A DNA stretch of 59,915 bases from Acidobacteriota bacterium. GTDB lineage: Bacteria > Acidobacteriota > Terriglobia > Terriglobales > Acidobacteriaceae. Location: the NCBI GenBank assembly GCA_003225495.1, contig QIAJ01000065.1, positions 1 through 59,915 of the forward strand, written 5' to 3'. Below, one piece after another: positions 28,068 through 37,469 of the stretch (position 1 is its first letter; every line of letters starts with the position of its first letter). Below the pieces are notes generated by a model. The model was not told the DNA's origin. It saw only the letters and a program-made list of their open reading frames with translations, and did no database searches. Made by a program: the position numbers and the translations under genes.

Positions 28068-31000
28068 CTAGAAGTCGAACCGAATTGCAAACTGAATCTG
28101 ACGCATCGACGTGCCATCTTCGATGTTGGTGATCTTACCGTTGTTGCCGCCCTGACAGTCCACGCAAGTGTTGCCACCGTTGTTTGCGCTGAACGCGTAA
28201 ACGGGGTGATTGAACAGGTTGAAGAAGTCAGTCCGGAACTGGGCGGTGAACCGTTCAGTGACACGGAATTTCTTAGCCACCGACAGGTCGGAGTAGAAGC
28301 CGCGAGGCCCATGGTAAGTGTTGCGGCCATAGTTCCCGAGCGTTCCGCAAGCAGGGAGAGCAAAAGGACCTGCCGTCGGCCGCGCCACGGTACAGAGGTC
28401 GGTGCCTACGGGCACAGAGTTGGGGTCGATTGCCAACGACGGTACGGGCGCGAAGAAAGTAAGGTTATGGTTGACGGGGTCGATATCGCCCTGTACGCCA
28501 ACTCTGAACACGCCACTCACCTTGTTTGGACGGCACGGGCCCGTATCGGCAACAGCACCGCATTCCCCGATGCTCGGAGTCCACGGCAGACCGCTGCTCC
28601 AGTTTGTCGTATTACTTAGTTGCCAACCACCGACCACGTAATCCATGACACGACTGCTATCGCCCATGAACTTCTTGCCCTTTCCGACGGGCAGTTCATA
28701 GACGGTGTTGAACACAAATACATGGTTGCGAGCGAAATCAACCGGTCCCCACGCGATCTTGTGATCAATCGGATAGTAGTTGTTATCGTAGTTGTTAGCA
28801 TGTGAAAAAGTGTAGTGAGTAAGGAACTGGAACCCTTGCGAAAAGCGCTTATCCAGTTTTATCTCGAACGCGTTGTATGTGCTGGCGGCGTCATTGCCGT
28901 AGTAGTTGCCCAAGTCAAACGGAATGGTGGGATAAAGCGGACGGCGATTATTCTGCCCGGTGGCGGCCTTGAAACTGAAACTAGCCGGTCCGCAATCACC
29001 AACATTAGGCGTCGCGCCGTTTGGGCACGGTTGGGTTGGATCCGAGATCAAGTGGGCGGATGTGATGTCAGTTCCGTCACCTACTCGCGGCGGATTGACG
29101 TCATAGTTGGGACCGTTGCCGGCGAATCCGTGTGTGCCCTTGCTGCCGACATACGCGACTTCCAGAGACATCGTATTGGAGAGTTGTCGCTGTAATGTGA
29201 TGTTCCAGGCGTCCACGGTAGGCAACACCTGCTTGAGCGGACGGATGTGGGTACCGGATAATCCAGAAGTCAAGGGGATGAAGCCATCGTCCGGGACGGC
29301 CGGGAATGCGGAAGCCGGATCGATGTTGGCATTGGCATTGGGTCCATCGTCTAGCGAGAACAGCGGCACCAGGTTTGCCGAACAGGACTGCGGTTGCGAA
29401 GGCGTTACAGTGCAGTTCGGGTTAGGTGCATCTGTCTGGAATGTGCTCGCGTCGTAATTCTGCTTCAGCAATACCGGCAAGTTCTGTGTAACCGTGTGTC
29501 CGAAATTCGAGCCGAACACCCCGATATCGTAACTACGACCGTAGCCCATGCGTACAACTGTCTTCGGAGTAAGTTGGTAAGCGATACCGAGGCGCGGTGC
29601 GAAAGCATGATAGTCGTTTTCGACGTTGCCATTTAGCCCGAAACGGCCGAAGCCGCCGACACGGATTCCGCCAGCTCCATTATTGTCTACAATGTTGGCG
29701 AATCCGCCATTGCCCCTCTTATTGACTGTCTCAGGAAAGTAGATTTCCCAACGAAGTCCGTAGTTAAGAGTCAGCTTGGGGCTGATACGCCATGTGTCCT
29801 GTCCATAGAAGAACCAGCGCTTTTGACGTTCAGCGGCGCTGTTAGCGCCGGCCAGGTTGGGGTTGTTGACGTATCTTGCAAAGGAGGTCACGTCCCCTAG
29901 TAAGAACGTTGCAAGGTCCAAGCCGCCGGACCCTCCGTTCGACGTAGCCTCGGGACTAAAGTTGAACTCACCAGTGCGATTGTTGTCGCTCGGGATGCGC
30001 AAGTTCATGGCGTACCGGATATCAGCTCCGAATTTGTACTGATGGTTACCCCGGATCTTGGTCCAGTTGTTCACGAATTGAAACTGCTGCTCGCTTTCCG
30101 TGAGCGGGCAATTGCAGCGGGCAATGCCAAGTCCATCGCCGAAGCTGGAAATTACGCAACCGGCGCCTCCCGAGTTTTGCGTGCATCCCTGACCGCTGAT
30201 CTGGTCTGGACCCAGCAAGAACGATCCCAGACCATTCGTCTTCGGATCACCATCAATGTTCGCGCCCGGGATGCCGAAATCCGACATCGGGGTGCCGCCA
30301 TCTGGCTTCTGCGTCTGCGGGTTGTATTTGAAATAACCGAAGCGGAAGTCCGTCAGCAACGAAGAGCTGAAGGTCTTTGTGAACCCGGTTGCGAGGCTGT
30401 AATTGTGCGTGATGGAGCTGCCAGCCAAGCCGAGTAGACCGTTGCCGGGACCTTGCAAGGTTCCGAACACACCCGTGCCGGAGAGCTTAAAGTAATCGAG
30501 GCTGAATCGCCCGAAAACACTGATTGAAGAAGTTGCCGCGTAATCGATGCGGACGTCGAAGCTGTCCTGCTTAAAAGGGCCGGACCCGGAGCCCACAAAA
30601 TTGTTTAGAAGGTTGGCATTACCCGGATCTGGAAGCGCTTGCAAAACCGCCACCGCAGCGGGTGAAAGCCTGTCATTCGGGATCAGGTTGCCATCGAACT
30701 TCGCTCTGCCGGCTCCTGTTTGGAGGTCGCCAGTTTCCGGATCGTAGATTTGTCCACCGCCGGTTACGGCAGAGGTCAGGTATTCGCTCAAATCGCAAAA
30801 AGATGCGGCTCCATCACCTCCGGTGGGGCCCGTGCAGGTCGATCGCACGGTGGATGTTGGGAGAGTGAACAATCCGCTGACGCCATTGGTCTGACGCGTG
30901 CCCTGGTAGTCGCCGAAGTAGAACAACTTGTCCTTGATGATCGCTCCGCCGACCGTGCCTCCAAACTGCACCCAACGAGAAGACGGGATGAGTCTGTGCG

Positions 31001-31856
31001 TGACCGGGGACGCCTGGTTCGGGCCCTGGTTGAAGGGATTTCTTGCCAACTGCGCGTCCGAGCGGCGGAACAGGAAGCCGCTGCCATGAATTTCGTTGCT
31101 GCCTGATTTGGTCTGTGCCGTCACGACGCTGGATACTGCCTTGCCGAATTCGGCGTCGTAGTTCTGCAGCGCGACCTTGGCTTCGGTGACAGCGTCGAGG
31201 TTTGGATTGACTACGATGATTCCGAGAATCGGATCCTGGTTATCGGTGCCATCCAGTTCGAATGCCGTGCCGCTGAAGTGCTGGCCCTGAGTGAAAATCT
31301 GCTGGCTGCCCTGCGGATTCTCCGTGGCCGCATGGGCCCATCCGGTCAGCCTCTGCGAACCTGGCGCCATCAACTGCAGGCTGGTGAAATTGCGGTTGAG
31401 GATTGGAATGTCTTCAACGTACTTCTCATTAAAGCTGGTCGCAACGTCCGCGCGATCGGTCTTGAGCTGGGGAGCTTCGGCAGTGACTTCAACGGTTTCG
31501 GAGGTTCCGCCGACCTGGAACGCGAGGTCCACGCGGGCTCCCGCATCAGCGGAGACGGGGATGTCCTTGGTCTCGCTGGCCTAGAAGCCGGCACCTTCGG
31601 CGCGAACGGTGTAAATATCCGGAATCAAGTGGGTGACGGAATAGTTTCCGTCCGCGTTCGTGGTGGTCGTGTCGGACGTGCCTTTGCGCTGATTGGTTAC
31701 AGTCACTTTCGCATTCGCGACCGCAGCGCCTTGAGGATCGGTCACGGTGCCGAGGATGCTGCCATAGACGGCCTGTCCCCACACCGGTTGCGGCGTCAAT
31801 GTCATTAGGGAGATGCAAATCGCAACCACCGCGGCGATGGAAATTTGTTTCGCCAT
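28068..31856 (-). pseudogene. TonB-dependent receptor with carboxypeptidase-regulatory domain, interrupted by one amber codon
   Basis: An outer-membrane receptor of about 1262 codons. The start ATG at 31856 has a GGAGG nine bases upstream and begins a signal peptide (MAKQISIAAVVAICISLMTL). A Cna-B/carboxypeptidase-regulatory domain follows (GTVTDPQGAAVANAKVTVTN, GNYSVTHLIPDIYTVRAEG). Codon 92 is TAG (31583-31581) right after GAGF; the same frame continues as ASETKDIPVSADAGARVDLAF into plug and barrel, ending QFAIRFDF. Relatives have a Lys there (AAG), so one base change explains it. It may be a nonsense mutation, a read-through site or an error. The remaining 1170 codons are intact. No SusD-like partner is present. 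Substrate unknown. Confidence 0.88.
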
Positions 31857-32057
31857 TTCTACTTGCCTCCGCATATGCTCTCTGTGTCGAAAATGCCGGA
31901 CGTATCCCAGTCCGGAGTTAATCTCATGAAGCTCAGAAGACTTCATGAAAAGGCAATGCACCGCAGCCCTTCCCCGAAACTGGGGCGGATTCCACGGTGG
32001 CATCTGCACGAACGAACTAAATTTTTAGTAAAATCCCCACACACTGCCTGCGATGGA

Positions 32058-32099
32058 AAAGTACTAGTCGGTAACTTGCATTGTCAAGATGTAAATGCA
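32058..32099 (-). promoter_or_regulatory. Candidate promoter and operator of the TonB receptor gene
   Basis: On the minus strand a consensus -35 TTGACA (32087-32082) is followed after 18 bases by TACTTT (32063-32058). An inverted repeat TGCATT-N11-AATGCA (32077-32082 and 32094-32099) straddles the -35 box, the position expected for a repressor or activator site. The untranslated leader would be about 190 bases. Confidence 0.5.
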
Positions 32100-32154
32100 G
32101 TCTAATCAGGAATATGAAAGCTTGTAGGTTGCAAATCGCAATGTCTACAGTTTT

Positions 32155-32168
32155 ACGTAAATTTACGT
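32155..32168. promoter_or_regulatory. Perfect 14-bp palindrome ACGTAAATTTACGT
   Basis: This exact palindrome lies in the 349-base gap (31857-32205) between the TonB receptor start and the end of the TPR gene, about 70 bases upstream of the candidate receptor promoter. It looks like a homodimeric regulator site. The rest of the gap holds no gene. Confidence 0.45.
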
Positions 32169-32205
32169 TGGCCGAACCTGATCCAGGTGCATGACAGGTC
32201 GCGGG

Positions 32206-33990
32206 CTATTCCGAAGAATTCCTAAAGGCGGGATCCAGCTCGGAAGCCTTCTGAAACTCGCGTCTTGACTCTTCCTTCACACCCTTTCGCTTGAGTGCCT
32301 GTGCCAGGTAAAAATGCGCGGGTGCATAGGCATCCGCTTGTTCGATTGCGGACCGAAACTGCGAGATCGCGCCTTCCAGATCCCCGGCTCCGAGCATGCG
32401 GCGGCCGGAATTGGTCGAGAAGGTTGCGGCCTGCAAAGCATTCGTGCTGCTCGCCATGGCAGCTCCCAACTTGCTTTCGGCACTCGCGCCGCGGGCGTCT
32501 CCCTGTTGGCGCAACACGCCTGCGAGGGTAGTGTGGGCTCCGGCAAAATCTGGTTGCAGACGGATCGCTTCGCGGAGAGCATTCGCGGCCTCGGGCAAGT
32601 TTCCCTGCTGCTTCAAGACAGTCCCCAGAGTGTAAAAGGCTTCAGCGTAATCAGGACGAATCCTGGTGGCCGCGCGCAATTCTTCTACGGCGCTGGCGAA
32701 CTCGCCTTGCTGCCAAAATGTGACGCCCAGCGTGTAGTGGACGTCGGCTTGACTGGGGTCGAGTTGCGCGGCCTTCTGAAATTCGGCGACTGCCTCTGGC
32801 AACTGATCCTTGAGTTTGAGAGCGAGGCCGAGGTTGTAATGCAGAGTGGCATCATCGGGCGTGGTGCGCAGTGCCGTCTGAAATTCGGTGATCGCCGCGT
32901 CGAAATCGGCCCGCTGCAGATAAGCGATGCCCAGGTTCCCGCGATAGCCGCTATCGTCCGGCTGGAGTCGAAGGGCGGCCTGGAATTCAGTAACGGCAGT
33001 GGGCGCGTCTCCGATTTGAATGAGGGCTAATCCGAGATTGTTGTGGGCGTCCGCATTGTCGGGGCGGGCTTCGGTGACCTGGCGGAAGGCGGTGACTGCT
33101 CCGACGGCGTCTCCCTTTCGCTGCAGCGCGAGGCCGAGTTGAGTTTGGGCTTCGGTCAAATTAGGCTGAAGTTTGACGGCGGCCTGCAATTCGTGGATGG
33201 CATCATCGGAGTTGCCGCGGTCGGCTAGCACTCTCCCTAGATAGTAGTGGGCCTGCCCGTTTTGTGGAGTGAGTGCGACCGCGTCTGCGAGTAGCTGCTG
33301 CGCCTCCTCGAATGAGTGCTGCTGCCAGCGAATCACTCCCAGATGAAACTTCGCTGTGGCAAACTTGGGCTGCAACCGGAGAGCCTCGGCAAATTGAGCG
33401 GCAGCTTCATCAAGTTGAGAGTTCTGCACAAACAGCGATCCCAGTTCATCGTGTAGATCGGGACGCGTGGGCGCCAATTCCGTCGCGCGGCTTAGCTCGG
33501 CGATGGCCGCCGGCACTTCGGAACGAAAGCTCAACACTCGGCCCAACTCGCGATGGGATTCGGCGTCGCTGGGCGCAAGTCTGACTGCGGTGCGAGCTTC
33601 GTTGACGGCGCCGTCGAGGTCCTTCTTGGACGCGAGCGCGCTGGCAAGATTGGTATGGGCGCGAACGAAGTCCGGCTTAAGCTTGATGGCCAGCCTGAAT
33701 TGCGCGATGGCTTTGTCTTTATCTTTATCACTATCACTGCCGCCGCTCGTCATGAGAACCCAGCCCAGAGAGTTGTGTCCCTCGGCGGAGTTCGGCGCGA
33801 GGCGCACGACTTTTTCGAACGTTGAGCGCGCGCCGGCCAGGTTGCCCTGCTGCAATTGGCGAAGTCCCTGTTGGTAGAGGGAGTCTGCGGGGGCCTTGGC
33901 GGGAGCTTTCTGCGCGTGTGCGGGCAAGACGATTGCGATGAGGAAAAACGCGACCTGAAAGACGCGGGTTCGACTAGGCGCAAGAATCAA
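32206..33990 (-). CDS. Exported protein of about fourteen TPR repeats
   Basis: A 594-residue protein made almost entirely of TPR units of 34 residues (for example FVQNSQLDEAAAQFAEALRL and LIQIGDAPTAVTEFQAALRL). The TTG start at 33990 is chosen because it leads directly into a signal peptide (RVFQVAFFLIAIVLPAHAQ); no strong Shine-Dalgarno is seen. It would be a periplasmic or envelope scaffold. It lies upstream of the TonB receptor on the same strand, about 350 bases away. TPR and CRTAC proteins often neighbour each other in Acidobacteriota, to my recollection; the joint function is unknown. Confidence 0.88.
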   Translation of the reverse strand: MILAPSRTRVFQVAFFLIAIVLPAHAQKAPAKAPADSLYQQGLRQLQQGNLAGARSTFEKVVRLAPNSAEGHNSLGWVLMTSGGSDSDKDKDKAIAQFRLAIKLKPDFVRAHTNLASALASKKDLDGAVNEARTAVRLAPSDAESHRELGRVLSFRSEVPAAIAELSRATELAPTRPDLHDELGSLFVQNSQLDEAAAQFAEALRLQPKFATAKFHLGVIRWQQHSFEEAQQLLADAVALTPQNGQAHYYLGRVLADRGNSDDAIHELQAAVKLQPNLTEAQTQLGLALQRKGDAVGAVTAFRQVTEARPDNADAHNNLGLALIQIGDAPTAVTEFQAALRLQPDDSGYRGNLGIAYLQRADFDAAITEFQTALRTTPDDATLHYNLGLALKLKDQLPEAVAEFQKAAQLDPSQADVHYTLGVTFWQQGEFASAVEELRAATRIRPDYAEAFYTLGTVLKQQGNLPEAANALREAIRLQPDFAGAHTTLAGVLRQQGDARGASAESKLGAAMASSTNALQAATFSTNSGRRMLGAGDLEGAISQFRSAIEQADAYAPAHFYLAQALKRKGVKEESRREFQKASELDPAFRNSSE

Positions 33991-34200
33991 GAAAGCACTC
34001 GGGACTTCATCGGAAACGCTTCGGAAATCTTACTATGCTGAGTGGGCGCGGCGGCCAGGGGGCAACAGCGCGGAAGTTGCCGTGGCGGGTTAGCGGAACG
34101 CGCCGGAAAAACCTCTGCCAGGATGGTGGGTAGTAAATGAAATCGCGATAAAACGCCAACTGAGAACTTCGCTGCCGCCGTCAAGCATCCAGTGCCACGG

Positions 34201-34686
34201 TCAGCCCCGCGCGGCCTTTTCGATGGCCGCCACGTCGATCTTCTTCATCGGCATCATTGCCTGGAAGGCGCGTTTGGCCACTTCGCCACCGGTGGCCAGA
34301 GCGTCGGTCAGTGCCCGGGGCGTGATCTGCCACGAGATGCCCCATTTGTCCTTGCACCAGCCGCACGCGCTTTCCTGGCCTCCGTTGCCGACAATTGCGT
34401 TCCAGTAGCGATCGGTTTCTTCCTGATTGTCGGTTGCGATCTGGAACGAGAAGGACTCGTTGTGCTTGAATGTGGGACCACCGTTGAGGCCCATGCAAGG
34501 AACACCGGCTACGGTGAAATCGACGGTCAGTACGTCTCCCGCCTTGCCGCCGGGATAGTCGGAAGGAGCGCGGTGCACAGCCTTGACGCTGCTGTCCGGG
34601 AAGGTTGCGGTATAGAAGCGGGCCGCAGCCTCGGCATCGTGGTCATACCATAGACAGATGGTGTTCTTGGCTATTTTATTGCCCAT
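34201..34686 (-). CDS. VOC-superfamily protein (PhnB/glyoxalase-like)
   Basis: A 161-residue protein of the vicinal-oxygen-chelate fold, of the type annotated as PhnB or 3-demethylubiquinone methyltransferase-like. Typical blocks are ICLWYDHDAEAAARFYTATF, TVDFTVAGVPCMGLNGGP and SFSFQIATDNQEETDRYW, then CGWCKDKWGISWQITPRAL. Members are small cytoplasmic metal-binding or metal-free dimers with varied or unknown substrates. It stands alone between the TPR gene and a divergent CRTAC gene. Function is not assigned beyond the fold. Confidence 0.88.
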   Translation of the reverse strand: MGNKIAKNTICLWYDHDAEAAARFYTATFPDSSVKAVHRAPSDYPGGKAGDVLTVDFTVAGVPCMGLNGGPTFKHNESFSFQIATDNQEETDRYWNAIVGNGGQESACGWCKDKWGISWQITPRALTDALATGGEVAKRAFQAMMPMKKIDVAAIEKAARG

Positions 34687-34944
34687 TTTTGCGTACCCTT
34701 TCGCCTGCCGGCACGAACGTTGTGCCAGTCGATTCTGGTATGTTCATTGACGGATCCCCACTCGGAAATTTCGATGGCATTTCGTCGCCGCGGGTTATCC
34801 GTTAACAGCGGTTCCGGAAAGACTCGTGGCGGTGCAGCGATTAGCAATTATTCTCCGGGCGCGCGTGCAGTTAATCGCGATGTTACGACAGGGATAGTTT
34901 GTGATGTCTACGCGGTCTACCGCTTACATAACCAAATTTTCTTT

Positions 34945-36653
34945 ATGCGCTTCAGACGGACGTCGCGGTATGCATTCTGGATAGCACTGATCGTGTTTTG
35001 CTGTCTGCACGTTGCGGCGCAAACACAACCTTCCAAGACTGCCATCGCCTATTTCACCGACGTCGCCCAGAAAGCCGGCCTGACCGCGCCCATCGTCTTT
35101 GGCGGCAAGGAGACGAAGAAATACATTATCGAAACGACCGGCAGCGGCGCCGCGATCTTTGACTACGACAATGACGGCTGGCCCGACATCTTCCTTGTGA
35201 ATGGCACGACGCTGGAAGGCTTCCCCGCAGGCAAGGGTCCGACCAACCATCTTTATCGCAATAATCACGATGGCACTTTCAGCGATGTAACCGTCAAGTC
35301 CGGACTGAATGCAACCGGATGGGGGCAGGGCGTCTGCGTTGGCGACTACGACAATGACGGATGGGAAGACCTCTACGTCACGTACTACGGCGAGAATCGC
35401 CTCTACCACAATCAGAACGGGGTCTTCACCGAAGTCGCCGAGAAGGCTGGCGTGGCGGGCTCGGGCAAAGCATGGGGCATCGCGACGGCCGTCTCGATCT
35501 GATGATCGCGAACTACGTGGACTTCGATCTGGCGACGGCTCCGACTCCGGGTGAGCGTCCGTCGTGCGTGTGGAAAGGAGTGCCCGTGATGTGCGGTCCG
35601 CGCGGACTGCCGGGCGCGAAAAATATTCTCTATCACAGCCGTGGCGACGGGACGTTCGAAGACGTGACGACGAAAGCGCGCATCGACCAGACCGACGGGC
35701 ATTACGCATTCAGCGTTTCGACGCTCGACTATAACGACGACGGCTGGCCCGACATCTACGTCGCGTGTGACAGCACTCCGAGTATTCTCTATCGCAACAA
35801 TCACGACGGGACGTTTACGGACGTGGCAGTAGTTGCCGGCGCGGCTTTCAACGAAGACGGACGCGAGCAGGCCGGCATGGGCGCGACCATCGGTGATTAC
35901 AACGGCGACGGGCGCCTCGACATTTTCAAAACAAATTTTTCCGATGACACTTCCACTCTCTATCGCAACAACGGCGATGGAACGTTCGACGACGTGACCT
36001 CCGCCGCGGGTCTGGGCCTCTACACGAAATATTTAGGCTGGGGGACGATGTTTCTGGACTTCGACAACGACGGTTGGCCCGACCTGCTGCTGGCAAATGG
36101 ACACGTATACCCGGAAGTCGACAAGAACAACCTGGGCAGCAACTACGAAGAGCCGCGCATTCTTTATCGCAACCTCGGCAAAGGGGCTTTCGCGGACATA
36201 TCAGCCAGCGCGGGTCCCGCGATTATTGCCCGGGCCTCATCGCGCGGCCTCGCCATCGGCGATCTTTGGAACGACGGCCGCATCTCGGCGGTAATCACGA
36301 ATCTGAATTCTGCGCCCAGTCTTCTGGTTAATCAGGTCCGCAACTCCAATCACTGGATTGCTATTCGCACGGTGGGGACGAAATCGAACCGCGACGGCAT
36401 TGGTGCTCGCATCTCAGTCAAAGCGGGTCCTCGCACCCTCATGGACGAGGTCCGCAGCGGTTCCAGCTACAACTCCAGCAGCGATATCCGTGTCCACTTC
36501 GGATTGGGCTCGGCGGCCAGAGTAGATTCGGTCCAGATACGCTGGCCCAGTGGACTCATCGAACGCTTCGATAACCTGCCTGCGGACGCGATTCATAGTC
36601 TGAAGGAAGGATCTGGCACTGCGATTCCGTTGCAGGCCGTGAAACCTTCCTAG
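34945..36653 (+). pseudogene. CRTAC1/ASPIC-UnbV FG-GAP protein, disrupted by a short out-of-frame deletion
   Basis: An exported beta-propeller protein of about 570 codons. From ATG 34945 there is a signal peptide (FWIALIVFCCLHVAAQ), then FG-GAP/VCBS repeats with Ca-binding loops such as DYDNDGWPDIFLVNG. At about 35480 the first frame ends after GSGKAWG, and the protein resumes in another frame at RDGRLDLMIANYVDFDL. The intact paralog at 39675-41486 has about nine more residues here (GCAFVDYDRDG block), so roughly 25-30 bases are missing. The C-terminal ASPIC/UnbV domain is complete (SNRDGIGARISVKAG; VRSGSSYNSSSDIRVHFGLG). Function of this family in bacteria is unknown; surface binding is likely. 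Confidence 0.86.
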
Positions 36654-36655
36654 CA

Positions 36656-37285
36656 TCAATATTCCCGCCGCTCCAACTCGTCCTGTCGCATGACGTGAAC
36701 ACTGAGCAGTCGGGTCCCGATCGCTTCCGATTGGCGCTTATCGAATTTGAGAAATCCCATGGACATCTGGCGCAGTTGCCGGTCGTTCCAGTGTGCCTGC
36801 ATAATTCCGAGACTGGAATGGGAGTTCAAGCCCAGGAGAAGATGACCCAATTCATGCGCCATGACGTGTCCCATGATGTCGGCTGGGTTGGCAGAGGAAT
36901 CATTCGTGAGCTGCTCGATTCCTGAATAGAAAACGTCCGCTTGTGCGCCCTGTCCGTCGCTTCCCACAAAGGCAACTCCGAAAGCCTCGCCCGACAGGCT
37001 GAGTGAATGCGGAATAATTCTCACAGCGAGGGCGATCTCGTCCCGTGACCCGAGGCACATCTGACGTCCTTCCACACGATTCGGAGTGCAGTCCCTCCAC
37101 AAAATGGCGAAACCGGCTTGCTGGAAGATCTTTCCCGCGATGCTTTCTGAATGTTGCAGGAGCGCCGGGGAGACTCTCACGTCGTTATAAACATTGACAG
37201 TAAACATCGGGTTCGACCAAGCGCGGGCTGAACTCGATCCCCACAAAACAATTCCCACAATAAATATTGCGATCTTACGAAACAC
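36656..37285 (-). CDS. Exported metallopeptidase-like protein (HExxH)
   Basis: A ~209-residue protein; GTG at 37285 is chosen because AAGGAGG lies just upstream and a signal peptide follows (FRKIAIFIVGIVLWGSSSA). The zinc motif is MAHELGHLLLGLNSHSSLG, followed by GIMQAHW, which resembles a Met-turn. The third His is one or two positions off the strict metzincin spacing (HExxHxxGxxH), so it is a variant of that fold or a related family. The protein is predicted periplasmic or secreted. It converges on the CRTAC gene with two bases between stops. Confidence 0.75.
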   Translation of the reverse strand: MFRKIAIFIVGIVLWGSSSARAWSNPMFTVNVYNDVRVSPALLQHSESIAGKIFQQAGFAILWRDCTPNRVEGRQMCLGSRDEIALAVRIIPHSLSLSGEAFGVAFVGSDGQGAQADVFYSGIEQLTNDSSANPADIMGHVMAHELGHLLLGLNSHSSLGIMQAHWNDRQLRQMSMGFLKFDKRQSEAIGTRLLSVHVMRQDELERREY

Positions 37286-37345
37286 GGCCGATTCCTCCTT
37301 GGAACAGGCCGAACTTTCGCTTCTGTAGCCGCGTACCTCAACGCA

Positions 37346-37425
37346 CTGGGGATAACCCCGCAAAAAAATCTGGGTAACGAGATAACTGTTCCAACATCAA
37401 ATACTTGGGACGCTGGGTAACGAGA
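37346..37425. promoter_or_regulatory. Direct repeats CTGGGTAACGAGA ahead of the winged-helix/PD40 gene
   Basis: The 13-base word CTGGGTAACGAGA occurs exactly twice, at 37370-37382 and 37413-37425, and a looser copy (CTGGGGATAACC) begins near 37346. The spacing is 43 bases (four turns) between the exact copies. OmpR-type winged-helix proteins bind tandem direct repeats, so these are candidate autoregulatory sites between the divergent metallopeptidase and regulator genes. Confidence 0.5.
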
Positions 37426-37469
37426 CGATGGGCAAACGATCGGTGCTAAACTCGGCTTCGGGTGGCGGC

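Noticed and set aside
31581..31583. Reassignment of TAG to a sense codon
   Set aside because: TAG is used as the normal final stop elsewhere in the window, for example by the CRTAC gene ending at 36653, so a code change is unlikely.
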